Of a stretch of DNA of 64,000 bases, positions 1 through 11,378 are shown piece after piece. This stretch comes from Druceiella hillmani (Eukaryota > Arthropoda > Insecta > Lepidoptera > Hepialidae), in assembly GCA_039881145.1 (NCBI GenBank), contig JAYKKI010000126.1, positions 1,103,501 through 1,167,500 of the forward strand, written 5' to 3'. A model generated the notes under the pieces. The model was given only the letters and a program-made list of their open reading frames with translations, did no database searches and was not told the origin of the DNA. The translations under genes were made by a program, and so were the position numbers. How positions within the stretch are numbered: the stretch's first letter is position 1; the number at the start of each line of letters is the position of its first letter.

Positions 1-339
1 AACATTAGAATACATTATAATATAATGACTTGAAACAGATATCGTATACAATAAATAATTTACGGAAGAAATTATTATTTGTAATGTGGGATACATTACA
101 AAAGGACGAGCAGCGAGCGTCTGCGAAATAACAAGTACTGAAGTACTAATTTTACGGTTAGAAATTCCAATAAAGTCGAAGAAGAAATGTTTAAACATCC
201 TGACTTCCTCTTTTTACCCAAAGTGTACACACAAGAACAATAATAATGTGACTACGGAAGTACACGGATAATAATAATGTGAAAGTAACTACGTAACGGA
301 CGACTAATTAATTCTACTAAACGACTTTTCGGCTAATAT
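1..339. other. AT-rich sequence, nothing recognised
   Basis: No coding signature, RNA gene or repeat family was recognised. A 61-codon open frame (86-271) has no domain-like composition and is treated as chance. Confidence 0.5.
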
Positions 340-520
340 TCAGGGAGCATCCCAGCCACTCGACCTCGTTTGGAACGAATTAAATATCGTGACTGAAGAT
401 AATAACTCATCCCACAAAAAATAGGTCAACCCTTCCTTTTTACGATCGACATTTTCATAAGACTTGTGGTATATTTTAGCTTTAGCTTATGGCATGGTCG
501 TTCATTGAATTTGCAGAGAA
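340..520 (-). repeat. Unclassified dispersed repeat, copy 1
   Basis: Read on the minus strand, this stretch aligns by eye with 28258-28440 on the plus strand. Shared blocks include a GTAAAAAGG...GTTGACCTATTTTT segment and a following TATCTTCAGTCACGA segment, in the same order and spacing. The two copies have diverged by substitutions and small indels, so this is an old interspersed repeat. I see no terminal inverted repeats or coding remnant and cannot name the family. Confidence 0.55.
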
Positions 521-1490
521 TAGAAGTTGAGAACCGTTTCATGTAACATATTAAATTTAGGTCAGAATAACCATGAACATATTAATATTCCTCCATTTTA
601 ATTCGAATTGCATCTGCTGAGATCTTTTATATGCCGCTTAATCGAGGTGGCAGTAGTTAATGACGATATCGATTGCCTTCAACCACAAAAGTAAAAGTAA
701 AAAGAATAGGACAATTGCAAGAGAAATACTAGACTAATTTAAATCTTTTACACCATGAGCCCTAAGGAAACTACGAACGGCTGAAACTTACTTTCTTATG
801 GTCCCCGCAAAAAATAAAGTTTAATCAACGGTGAGGCAAATTACGAAGTAACAAACAGATACAAATTACAAAGTAATAAACAGATATATGACAGCTTGAA
901 CAAAAACATAATATTACTATTTATTAAATACGAAGAAAGATTCTAGTTACTAATGATACCAAGTTTTCTCATATCAACAATCACATGTGCAACGTTATGT
1001 TTTACACCGAAACGTCACCACAATGACTTGGCGGACGAAGTGTGAATTTAAGAACATTATGAGAAACGCGGAGAGAAAATTTAACCCTATTTCCACCTAA
1101 ATATTTTGACAATATGCAAATTTAAGCTTTCTTCTTAATTATTCGTTTGGATGTGAACTATAGCACAATAATTTAAAGATAGTCTACGATAGTTGTCAGT
1201 TCTTTTATGGAAAACACCACACGGGTATTTGTGGTACAGAAATAAGATAAAAAGTTAAGAAGGTTGCCAAAAATGTATTAAGGTCTATTAATATTATCTC
1301 TTTTTATTAAGCTTCTCAAAAAATATTACATTTTGACATATTCCAATGTTTTACGGACGAATATACACCCTAATGAATTGGCTGTGTCTAATGCAATTGC
1401 CAACAAGGATGTAACAGATTATATAGTTATATTATATTGTTATTGTTTACAATTATGTAACAGATTGTATTGTTTTATAAAAATTTTCCT
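521..1490. other. AT-rich sequence, nothing recognised
   Basis: No gene, RNA or mobile-element signature was recognised in this stretch. Confidence 0.5.
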
Positions 1491-1527
1491 TATAAAAATG
1501 GCACTATAGGTCAGTGCCATTTTTATA
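1491..1527. repeat. Perfect short hairpin
   Basis: A 15-bp perfect inverted repeat (1491-1505 with 1513-1527) encloses a 7-nt loop. It is not followed by a T-tract typical of a terminator, and bacterial-type termination would not apply in this eukaryotic context. It fits a local inverted duplication. Confidence 0.7.
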
Positions 1528-1582
1528 TGGCCGGGAATTTTTGGAACGAAATTAGTGCTCGAGTTTCCACTGGCAATAAATT

Positions 1583-1638
1583 GTGAATAAATGAAACCAT
1601 TGACCATGAAACCATGGTCAATGGTTTTATTTATTCAT
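1583..1638. repeat. Near-perfect short hairpin
   Basis: The arms 1583-1608 and 1613-1638 pair almost completely (one clear mismatch plus the end base) around a 4-nt AAAC loop. It lies only about 55 bp from the hairpin at 1491-1527, so two separate foldbacks sit within 150 bp. Confidence 0.7.
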
Positions 1639-2639
1639 GACCATAACTTTATGTTTAAGCCAACCAATAAAACAATTCTCTAATTTTTTTTATTACTACA
1701 TAATAAAAAAAATTAAGCGTAGTAATCTATAAAATGTTTATGCTTTTACTTTCAGTTTTCGCTTAGCCTTTAATACAAACAGTCACATGACATGGACAGG
1801 CAAAAAAAAATTATAGGGAAAGGAATTCAATAATTGTTCAAACCTTCAAGTCTTTGGAAATAAAACTTTAAAAGGTAGTTTCCAGCGCACAAGTTTTAGA
1901 GCGTGAGTCTGTATAATACGTCATTTCTTATTTCATAGATTACAGTTGATAGTATGTATAAAGATGTAAAGCTGTCGAGATGTCTTTTAAATATAAAGTA
2001 GACAAGCAAGTTAGGCAATCATAATTGCACTGAAAAATAACAGTAACTGAATTTCGAAACCGTGGGTGGCATTCACTTTTGACACATATAAAGAAAAAAA
2101 AATATTGAAATCTCAAAACGTGACGATTATATTTCAGTGAAATTGTTTTTTTACTTTTTGGTTTATTCGACGTATTCGGTTTTGGTTTTTTATAGCTTCG
2201 TTTTTATTTCAACATTTTTGATAGCTCTTTTTCATATACATAGTTCGAAACCGTGTGCGTATAGAAATTTGTATTTTTATTATTTGTGCCAAACTTGGCT
2301 ATTCATACAAGTTTATGAAAAAATGGTTGAAGAAACTTCATAATTACTTTAAAAGATCTGTCAAAAAACATCGTTTTCGAAAAGATACGCGGTATTTGTT
2401 TTCTAATGCTGTTTCTTTATTGCCTCTGCAGAATATTTTTTTATCGTTTCTAAAAACCTAGCCTACGACAATCTTACATTAACTCCAACTATGTTCAACT
2501 TACTGGTTACCAGAAAGCACTGGTCAAGTGAAATACTAAAAGTACACTATTTACATTACATATAATAACATAAATAATAATTAAGGGAAGAGACAAAATA
2601 CAAATAATTCAAATTAAACCTTAATAAACCTAAATAATT
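1639..2639. other. AT-rich sequence, nothing recognised
   Basis: Two overlapping 68-codon frames (2137-2343 and 2255-2461) occur in different phases. Their translations are rich in F, Y and K, as expected from AT-rich DNA, and match no family I know. No other signal was seen. Confidence 0.5.
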
Positions 2640-3390
2640 ATCAACCGTGAACTGCCAAGTATCTTCATGATGATATTCCTAAACAGGTCCAGAAGCAGAA
2701 AAAAGTCAGGGTTTGGCGTCTCTCGCAATAACTCGTTAATAAACACAAGTACGTTAAAACTGGTGAACGCTATAGGGAAAATTTCGTGATATTCGTACGC
2801 GCGCATAGGGAGATAAAATAAACTATGGCTCCGTCCTCCCACGTATCAGTTAAGAGCATAAAGTATTACCAAACACAAGACCGAAGGGTATTATTAATTG
2901 ATTATTAAAAATAATGCATGCTAATAGGCAATTCCGTCAGAGTTAAAGTGAATTATATCCGATCATGTCTGTCATAAAATCTGAAGGAAACAAGTGAAGA
3001 TAGTACCCGTACTTTTTTTTTATAAAATCTATTAAACTTCTTAAATACTTTCTCCAACAAAACTTTATAAGTTGCTTCTTGCGGAGACCAGATGACTGCA
3101 TTAGTTTCAAAGATACTTCGGACTAAAGAATTAAATAAGGTCACAATAATCGCACTATCAGGAATGTTGCTTGACAAATCTTAGCACCCTAGAGGCCTTC
3201 TGACAAGTTTCAGTGATATGATCATGAAGTATTAGATGATCATCCATATATAGACCGAGATAACGCACGAATGATATCCTTTTGAGCGTCATTCCATTTA
3301 ACTCGTAATTATGCATCAAGGGTACACGTTGATGTGAATACGTTATCATTGCTCATATTATCTTGTAGCTCGTTGCTCAAACTTCATTAA
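2640..3390 (-). pseudogene. Jockey-type LINE relic, 3' part of reverse transcriptase and C-terminal region
   Basis: This is a dead fragment of a non-LTR retrotransposon of the Jockey group. On the minus strand, 3349-3158 reads YLGLYMDDHLILHDHI and then TETCQKA, the segment that follows the catalytic core in these RTs. After a frameshift, 3177-2953 reads SLVRSIFETNAVIWSP and LLEKVFKKFNRF, the conserved post-RT segment. A further shifted frame (2842-2630) reads HSLFYLP...INELL...PDFFLLLDLF, resembling the C-terminal end of the ORF2 protein. At least two frame changes and several stops break it. The 5' end, endonuclease and catalytic RT motifs are absent here. The same family appears at 32.3-33.1 kb, where the matching tract HNHIIDTCQK is seen. 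The family call is by recall, but the repeated block order makes it fairly firm. Confidence 0.8.
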
Positions 3391-4825
3391 AAGACCGAGT
3401 AAAACATAAGTTGTGGAATATTTTTATCTCGTAAATTACTAAGAAAGGGAAATTTTGTTATTCGATAGTAAATATAAACGTTCAAACATACATCTCAATT
3501 TTAATATCTATTCAGTACAATTTAAAGTACCACGTAACTCGTGTGTCAATACTTAGATAAAAAACTTACTTTTACAATAAAAATAAACAAATACCAGTTT
3601 CTTGAATCGATGACAAGTATAATATAGAATTTATCTAAATAAACGTGGCTTTTACATATAAATGAGAGAAAAAGAGAAGCCTCCACATGACTCCGATTCT
3701 AAAAAACTCTAACGGTAATAGTATTTTGCAATTTTATTTATGATCGAAAACGATATTGTACCGCAAAAGTTTTATTAATTACTATACTTAATGAGCTTCA
3801 TATTTTTTAAAGACAAATAACTATTACGAATTGAAATCGATTAAACGTCATTAAAAATGTGAAATTTGTTTCGGAGAAACTTGTTATTCAATAAATTTAC
3901 CTAGAAGAAAGTCGCGTGTGGTCTGGATATATTTTATCCAAGTAAGTCTGTATGCTATGTCCAGTTTTACAAACTTAGATATTTACCAAATTACTAACGT
4001 TTGCCTTTTTCTTTGAATAAAGGTTTATCATTCATTTGTTACTGATTCATGCAATGTTAACCGATTAATTATTACAAGAGGCCGTTACGTTTTTTTTTTA
4101 TTGTCACATTTTTTATTGATTGTCACATTTTTTAATTATGATGGGTTTTTAAATGAAAAATAAATATGCTATCTTTTAAGATAAATACAAAGCTGCAAAT
4201 TTTGTCAGCATATAAATGTGAAAATATTATAACAATTATTCCAATGATTTAAAAGAGTAAAAAGGGAAACTTTTCCTTATTTATACAATATCAAAAAATA
4301 ATGATTGTGTGAGTCAAATTTTCATCCCCATGTCTTCATAAGCATAATTCTTCCCCTTTACTAAGAGAGCGCTATAATCATGCGACCAATTCGCCAACAG
4401 GGGCACAGTGGCGGCTGTAATTAAAATGTGGAGGCGGGGAGATAATCCCACGTTGTGCACCCGGATGTTATTAGCTAAATTGAGCCTGTGGATAGGCTCT
4501 TATCCTGTGACGTATGGGTCGGGTACATGCCGACAGGAAACGGTATACCCTTAGCGAATATAATAAGGTTTCATTTATGAATGATAACTGTAATGAGGGT
4601 AGAGCAAAAAATATAATGGATGTTGTGAAAGTCAGATTTGGATAAATACACACGCTGCAAGTAATGCTACAATTTTGTTAACTCGGCTTTTGAACTGGGC
4701 ACTGGTTTTTGTCTGTGATGATTCATCAGTTTCAGCTCATCACAAACGTTTTTAGTCTATAGCGATTGACTTTTTCAAACGGATTTGTCATAAGATTTTA
4801 AAAAATGTGCTTAGTATCAAGAAAA
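3391..4825. other. Mostly AT-rich; one less AT-rich block at 4380-4560
   Basis: No gene was recognised. The block 4380-4560 (GGGGCACAGTGGCGGCTG ... CGGGTACATGCCGACAGG) has clearly higher GC than its surroundings and looks like an old mobile-element fragment or a host non-coding segment. I cannot assign it. A 60-codon minus frame over it is not convincing as coding sequence. Confidence 0.4.
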
Positions 4826-4894
4826 TATGTTTTTACGTCATAAAACAAATTTTCTAAAACATGTTTTTACGTCATAAAACAATATTCTATATTT
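4826..4894. repeat. Tandem duplication, period 34 bp
   Basis: The segment starting ATGTTTTTACGTCATAAAAC occurs at 4827 and again at 4861 with few differences. It is a simple two-copy tandem duplication. Confidence 0.75.
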
Positions 4895-5050
4895 TTATAT
4901 GTATGTTTTTTTTCGATGAGCCGTTCAAAATATATTTTGGAATATATAACACATAATAACATAAATACACAATTAAAAACGAAAATAACAAAAATAACCA
5001 TTATCTGATACCAGAAACAAACTTCATACCTACATACATACATATGTATA

Positions 5051-5053
<3 letters not shown>

Positions 5054-5117
<64 letters not shown>
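5054..5117. repeat. (TA)n microsatellite
   Basis: An almost uninterrupted alternating AT run of about 64 bp, one of about ten such tracts in the window. Runs of this length are self-complementary and can extrude as cruciforms. Confidence 0.95.
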
Positions 5118-5121
<4 letters not shown>

Positions 5122-6253
5122 TTTCTTAAACTGAATTTAAACTGAAAATCACACTAATACAACTTATTGGTACCTTTATCGACGTCTCCTCCATTGTGAT
5201 GGCTGCTTGCAGTTTTTTAATAACTTTGAGCTTTATTATTCACTTCTAATATACCTGACTATTGTCCAATATACATTTATGTATATATTATTTAATAATA
5301 CAATTATAAGAAGATTATATTAATCTACTTGGTCACAAGGGTTGTTTTAAATTCTTTTAATAATTTTGAAGCCAAGAAATTTGCAGAAACCGATGAATGT
5401 ATCGACTTCAAGTATTTAATACATGGTACATTTTGTTTCCATCAATTAAAGGTTAATTCTTTTTCTACATTCCTTATGATAGTAAACATATTCAAGGGGC
5501 TTTAATGGCACTCCATAATTGATTACATTTATATTGGAATAAGGGTAATGCTTACTGTTATGCCTTATAAACGGGTACAAAAACATAAATTACAATAAAT
5601 CGTTTCAGTGTTGCCAAACGTTGGGTAAAATTATCGAAACAACATTTTAAAATTCTTAAGTAGTTAAATTTTATTAACAATATTTCTAAAATCACAAGCA
5701 AACGAAATGTCGGTTAAAATATGATTACATAATATTTATGATTATCCAACAAAACAATACGCATCTAATACTTAAAAATATAAAACGCAATTTAACGTCA
5801 ATAACATAATTGGACGCCGTTCGATGGAATTAAAATAAGGATAAGAAAAGTGGAACGAGCGACTTGGAGCGCGAAAAACTGCGTAAACTTTTCGAAGCTC
5901 ATGAATATTAACAGCCAAAGGCTTGAGTGCTTCTCTATTATCTCTTTTGTTACCTGTCTACCAAGACTGAAAATGGCAAGAAAAGCCATTAAAAGGTGAC
6001 AATCGCCATTGCGGTTATGATAGCAATAAAGAAAAATCTCTTTTATATCGTTAGGGTTAAAATATTTTCATTAAGTGGATGTGCTTTCAAAATGTTTTTA
6101 GTGGTAAAATAAAAGGAAAAATAATAAAAGCTTGCCTTAGGAAAGAGAATATAGTCTCAATATTTATTACATTTTCATCTAAAATTGTATTTAGTCTTCG
6201 TTTTATAAATATAGACTACTAGTATTAAATATTCGTCTAGTACATACACACAC

Positions 6254-6254
<1 letters not shown>
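5118..6254. other. AT-rich sequence, nothing recognised
   Basis: No coding, RNA or repeat-family signal was recognised. A 63-codon minus frame (5798-5989) lacks recognisable motifs. Confidence 0.5.
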
Positions 6255-6303
<49 letters not shown>

Positions 6304-6312
6304 GTATATATA
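6255..6312. repeat. (TA)n microsatellite
   Basis: Alternating TA run, broken once by CG near 6303. It is preceded by a short CA-rich stretch (ACACACACG). The run gives a repetitive IYIY translation on both strands, which is not a protein. Confidence 0.95.
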
Positions 6313-7261
6313 GATATTTTCTTTTTCTCGTCCATGAACAATTTTGTCGTCCAAATTATAAGTTTGGGAGCTAGTACAGAAGTAAGTGTGAAGTAGCAAC
6401 ATTGTTTTCAGACTGGAGATGTTCTAAAACTATGATTACTAAATGTTAAACAGTAAAAGGGTGGGTGGAGGAACGAAGGAGTTATGTCATTATACTCTTC
6501 GGAGACTCCTATCTTGCAAAGAACAGTTGTTGAGAAAAAGTCTATTTTTATTGTTTACTACTTTTGTTTGAGAATACGTTTAAAGAGGTACTTCAGAAAT
6601 ATTTCCCCTTATTTTTGGCATTTTAGCTAACTCAACTACATCTTTCTGTAAAATTTCATCAGTCAGTTTGAAATCGAAAGGAACTTAAAAATGACATGAA
6701 ATGATGAACAGACTGACATGACTAAATTATAAAGTTTTTGCCATTTCATTATAAATCCTAAAAAATGACTAAAAATATTTTTTAAATAATATAAGCTTTA
6801 CACAGACGTTGTGATACAAAGTAGTTAACTACTCCTAAATTTTCCATTTGCAGTATAAATAGATTATTCTAGTAAAAATATCTTAAAATATAGGTTAATT
6901 AAAAATCAGTAGCAAAAATATTTTAAAAATTATTTGGAAAAGAAGCGAGGTATATGATTCTAAATTAAATAGTAAGGGTAGAATGGATACATCTCCCTCT
7001 TCCATTCGCTCTCCTTGAATGCGATGAGCGCTATTAAAATAGACATCACGATTTGGTAGTGCTATCGTTATATAAATATAAGTTTAAATCAGATGTATTT
7101 TATTTTCATCGTCAGTGTGAGTCTTAAAATTAAAATTTATGAATGTAAAAATTATTAGAAACACTAATTTTTTAATATCGCTTTTATTATCTTCATAATC
7201 AAATGTGATTTATAACCGCACACTTGGTAAATGATAGAAGATATAATATATATTCTATTTT
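6313..7261. other. AT-rich sequence, nothing recognised
   Basis: No gene or mobile-element signature was recognised. Confidence 0.5.
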
Positions 7262-7377
7262 ACAGTGAAGATATTTTAGCATACCTTACACAGTGATAGA
7301 AAATATGTGTTGACATATTATGTCAACACAACACAACAACTATCATTATATAACGTATGTTAAAATATCCTTACTGT
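7262..7377. repeat. Imperfect palindrome of about 115 bp (MITE-like)
   Basis: The outer arms (ACAGTGAAGATATTTTAGCA at the left; the complement of GTATGTTAAAATATCC at the right) pair, and the centre holds a tighter palindrome (TGTTGACATA / TATGTCAACA, about 7308-7328). Intermediate segments (TGATAG and CTATCA) also pair. It may be a small foldback element or an old local inverted duplication. No clear target duplication was found. Confidence 0.6.
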
Positions 7378-7935
7378 TTATAAATTGCAAAAAAATATGT
7401 TATTTTTAAATAATTTTAACTTGGAATTTTTTGAAAAAAATTTAAGTTAAATTTCACAATCGAACGATGACATTTTAGTTTACAGAACATAAAATACACC
7501 TAGACGCAAATATAATGAAAATAGTATGGGCAACAATTTTCGATAGATTCAACTGATACTTATTGTATCCTCTTTACTCTTTGGCTCAAACATTTTTTAT
7601 TACAAATTTATGGCCAGTCTCATAAGCCAATTTTTATCACTGACTATTTAGTAAAGTTTGCATTTATTTAGAATAATATATCGACACGCGCTAATGTTCC
7701 AAACTATATTTACTATAAACTTTTTACCAATAATTGATTTAATATTATATTACAGTAATAAAATGATCACAAAAATGAATTTTAACAATAAGAGCACAAG
7801 ATATTGCACCGGTTTTAAAAAAATGCAGCCACAATCTACATAAGCAGTGGGAAAACCCACACAAACCAGGCTTCTGTTATTGTACTTGAAACATATAAAT
7901 GCTGTTGGATGTTCCTAAGAGTTAATCTTTTCTAA
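7378..7935. other. AT-rich sequence, nothing recognised
   Basis: A 61-codon frame at 7658-7843 has no recognisable motif. Nothing else was seen before the Penelope-like unit that follows. Confidence 0.5.
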
Positions 7936-8085
7936 TAGCCCAACTGAAGATGTTGTAATACAACGAAGTCTAGGTCGTGGTAAAGAACTTAAAAAAAGTA
8001 GAAATAATACTACATCACGTAGTTTCATTTAATTGTGAATAATGAATTTCTACAAAATGAACGCCAAATATATTCAATATGTTAA
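7936..8085 (+). mobile_element. Penelope-like terminal fragment with degraded hammerhead-like motif
   Basis: The unit reads, in order: a hammerhead-like core (7939-7980), a spacer, the segment TACTACATCACGTAGTTTCA, then AATGAATTTCTACAAAATGA and a tail ending near ATATTCAATATG. The same blocks recur at 31.57-31.84 kb, 52.43-52.62 kb and 53.92-54.09 kb. In this copy the core CTGAAGA (7944-7950) is intact, but the GAAA box reads GAAG, and the flanking 4-bp stem (CCAA with GTGG) is broken, so self-cleavage is unlikely. Penelope-like retroelements are known to carry minimal hammerhead motifs in their terminal repeats. Assignment to that group is inferred from this motif, since no reverse transcriptase or GIY-YIG coding sequence is visible nearby. 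Confidence 0.55.
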
Positions 8086-10170
8086 GACGTAAATGCTAAT
8101 AGAAGCTCCGAAAACGACAGAAGGTTAACTTAAATCTCAAAACTAAAATTTTACGAGACAACTCTTTACAAAATATAGATCATGTAATTTTGAATTTTGA
8201 AAAACGAATTGACGATAAGAATAATACCAATATTAAAATATTATTTTTAATGAATAGGTAATATAAATTAAAATATTATTTTAATAACGTATCAGGTAAT
8301 TACGAGAAGTGATGCAAAGGATTCAATTTACGAAAATGAACTAAAACTAAAAATAAATATAGAATTCTTTTACATAAAAAAAAAACAAATTTTTGAAATT
8401 TATTTCAATTCCATTAGAAAAACCGAGAAAATAAAAATTCTTTTTCATACTTACTTTTTGCTTCACGAAGAGACATGTGAGAAAAGCCTTAAGAAAAAGA
8501 AATCGATTATCGATAGCAAACATCCAGTGTTTCTAGGGTAAACAAATATTTGTATTTGACGTTCGCTTTGCGATATATAGAGAAACTAAGCGTCTGGGGG
8601 CATAAGTTTTTTGTTTGAGTTCCATTACTTTTATTCGTAACAGTCTTCCAATTCACAATGGTGATTGTTTACCGTCGTATTTGGAAAATAAAATTAAAAC
8701 TCTTCGAAGGAAAACTTATATCAAATTTATTTTTCACGTTCCGTCACAAAACCAGAAAAAGAAGACATTAGTGAATTCAATTCCATTTTCAATCATCCAT
8801 CTATTACAGTCTATTTATTTAGCGACCATTTGATATAAATTGTGACATAAATGATAAAAAAAATTTAATTATTAGTGAAATAGTTTTTTGAACAACATTT
8901 TCTCCAAAGCAGTAAAAATGTTGTATTTGTCATCAAAAGACAAAGTAACTGTCTCTTTCTCAATATAACTATCTCGTTTATATGCGTGCTTTCTTTCACT
9001 TTCTACCTCTTACTTTAGATTCCTTGGTCAGCGCTAATTAGAGCCACTTTTTTGTGTTTTACAGGTATATGACGTATCTATTTAACGTTATTAATCCTAG
9101 ACCTTCATCTTTAAAGCAATATAATATATATCTATGATAAATCAAAGAGATTCCTCTTGACAAATTTTCAATTTTGATGGTTGGATGAAATGTGCCGGCA
9201 GCATATATGTTCAATTGACATCAATCATGGCACAGAACTCTTTTTGTACTTGATTACTTTCAGAAGAATTTCGTAAAAATATACCAATTGCAGAGATCTA
9301 GACTTTTGACTTTCGTAGTGATTTTACTTTATGCTCTTCATTTTGCTTGATCCTTTGAATGCCGCATTTCTTATTCTGATGATATAGAACTGGGTTCAAT
9401 AATAATTTAGGTTTAAATTTGAAACAAGTCCACAGATGGCATAAATTGGTCAAATAATTTAAAAACAGCTGTGGTTTAATTATTTTCACAAGTTGCTAAA
9501 ATTTATCTTACAATGAAAATGTTGTATACATTGTTGTATAATTTGCAAAACTTATATCACAAGAAGAATGTTGTATACAATGATAAGAGTATTTCAAATG
9601 CCACAACTTTTGGCAAAAGTATTTTATTTCAACCTTTACTAGAAAAGAAAAGAAGACAATTTACATCTAACTAACCATTCAGTGGTAAGTTGAAGTGGAG
9701 TTCATGATCGTTGTTATCTATTTATTCAATGACAAAAAGTATTCCCTCAAAATTTAATTTGATTTCAATAAATATATCTTATTTAAAATTATAAATGTTT
9801 ATATAATCAAGAATTATTTGAAATTATATAACCCCTTCAATCTGGTGTAAAGTTGTACAATAAAGTTAATTGCTACTTAAATTTCTATTAGAAGTTAATT
9901 AGATGACACTGTTATAATTTAATAAACAATATTTAAGCACCTTTTGAAAAAAGTTCCTCGCAAATAATAGGTTCCAAAGGTAATTTTTTTGCAAAGCTCT
10001 AAATGTTTGCGTAATTGAAATAATAAATTTGCAGTCTATTGTTTCTTGTTATCATTTCTCCTCCATAGTACAAATAGTAAGTGTAATCAAAACTTTTACG
10101 AAATACATCTCTTTGATTTGCACCTACAATTCGGTTTTGTTTTCGTGTAAACTAGTTGAAGCTCTTCGTC

Positions 10171-10175
<5 letters not shown>
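8086..10175. other. AT-rich sequence, nothing firmly recognised
   Basis: Short frames at 8615-8833 and 9298-9489 show no domain. Around 9505-9590 the word ATGTTGTATACA recurs in a small degenerate duplication. Otherwise no gene, RNA or mobile-element signal was seen. Confidence 0.45.
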
Positions 10176-10216
<41 letters not shown>

Positions 10217-10233
10217 ATCTATATGTATATCTA
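10176..10233. repeat. (TA)n microsatellite, left of the mariner relic
   Basis: Alternating TA run passing into TATGTATG and TATATC variants. Together with 11311-11377 it brackets the mariner relic. Confidence 0.9.
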
Positions 10234-10339
10234 TAAAACACAAACTTTTCAGTTTTATAGGCTCCGTCGGTATCTAACACTTTTCACCAATTTGTAGGCA
10301 GAGCTAAAGTTCGGCCTTTAACTCAAAAACCGGTGAAGT

Positions 10340-11290
10340 TCGAATTTTATATGACTTTAATTTTTAAATTTTCTACCACATAAATATTAGACTGAGAGCT
10401 AAACAGATAGTAATTAGATAGCAAAAAATCTGGAGAGTGCGGTGGGTGAAGTAGTATAACTCCATTCAAGTGAAAGTGTTTTTCATGTGTTACTTTTGCT
10501 GCGTGGGGTCGAGCATTGTCATGTAAGAAATAAACTTTCATTTGATTTAAAGGAAGTTTAGCAGTGGCTGCTCAATTATTCACAATAAATCAATACTGTG
10601 ATTGTACTGTTAGCTTGAAGGAGTTCCTTATGGATAACTCAATGAATAACTTCATTTACACCCAACCATGCACACAAAAGTATCTCGTATCCAAAATTAT
10701 ATTTTGGTTGATAAGTAGGTAGGTCTTTTTCTCCAGCTCTAAAAATTAACTTACACTAAAAATTAACATAAGCGACTCACTTTTCATCTCCTGTAACCAG
10801 ATATTTTAGCCTCTCGCTGGTGTGATGCAAACTCAGTAGCTTCAAGCAGACATTAGCTCTTCTCTGAAGTTAAAAGGGTCTTAGCTCATGTGGTAGCCAA
10901 AAGTAATATTTCTACTTTTTTCTTGACATTATATGAAGTTGTTTTTCTATAGCAGTATGAGAGCATGAAAATGGCTCTGCCAAACAACGCGAACTTAATT
11001 ATGGCATGTGTTTCAACAAGGTTTTTCTAAATCAATTGTAGGAGGTTGCTTTGGATGAGGTTTATCAAATAGGTCAAAATTCACCCCTTTAAATTTTTGG
11101 AACCATTGTTAGGCTGTCGTAAGAGGGCATACCTGCACCCATCGTTGTATTTATATTGCGAGATATTTCGCTGGTTTTTCGCCCTAAACAACATTCATGA
11201 AAAAGAATCCTCTAAGTTCACTTTGAAATACTTCCGTTTTTAATTTATCCTTTACTCACCGATTATTACTCAGTTGCGAACTGAATAGAA
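10340..11290 (-). pseudogene. mariner-family transposase relic, nearly full-length but dead
   Basis: On the minus strand this reads, with frameshifts, as a mariner transposase of roughly the usual 1-kb coding length. The N-terminal part gives LGRKTSEISRNI and QWFQKFKG, recalling the DNA-binding helix-turn-helix region. The middle gives WLPHELRP, the conserved linker segment (family WVPHEL). The first catalytic Asp is kept in TGDEK near 10785, but the following Trp codon is a stop (TGDEK*VAYVNF). The second catalytic Asp is kept in LHDNARPH (in the open frame 10541-10347). The third, expected 35 residues later in SPDLAPSD, is Asn here (SPDFLLSN). Stops and frame changes elsewhere confirm inactivity. 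The inverted terminal repeats could not be defined. The element sits between two (TA)n runs, consistent with mariner use of TA targets. Confidence 0.88.
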
Positions 11291-11310
11291 GTTCGAAAGC
11301 CGCACTTTTC

Positions 11311-11332
11311 ATATATATATATATATATACAC

Positions 11333-11377
<45 letters not shown>
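11311..11377. repeat. (TA)n microsatellite, right of the mariner relic
   Basis: Alternating AT run broken by ACACATATAC near 11329-11338. It begins about 20 bp beyond the last mariner-like coding sequence. Confidence 0.93.

Positions 11378-11378
<1 letters not shown>

Noticed and set aside
1491..1527. Rho-independent terminator
   Set aside because: The hairpin has no proper T-tract and the context is an animal genome, where such terminators do not apply.
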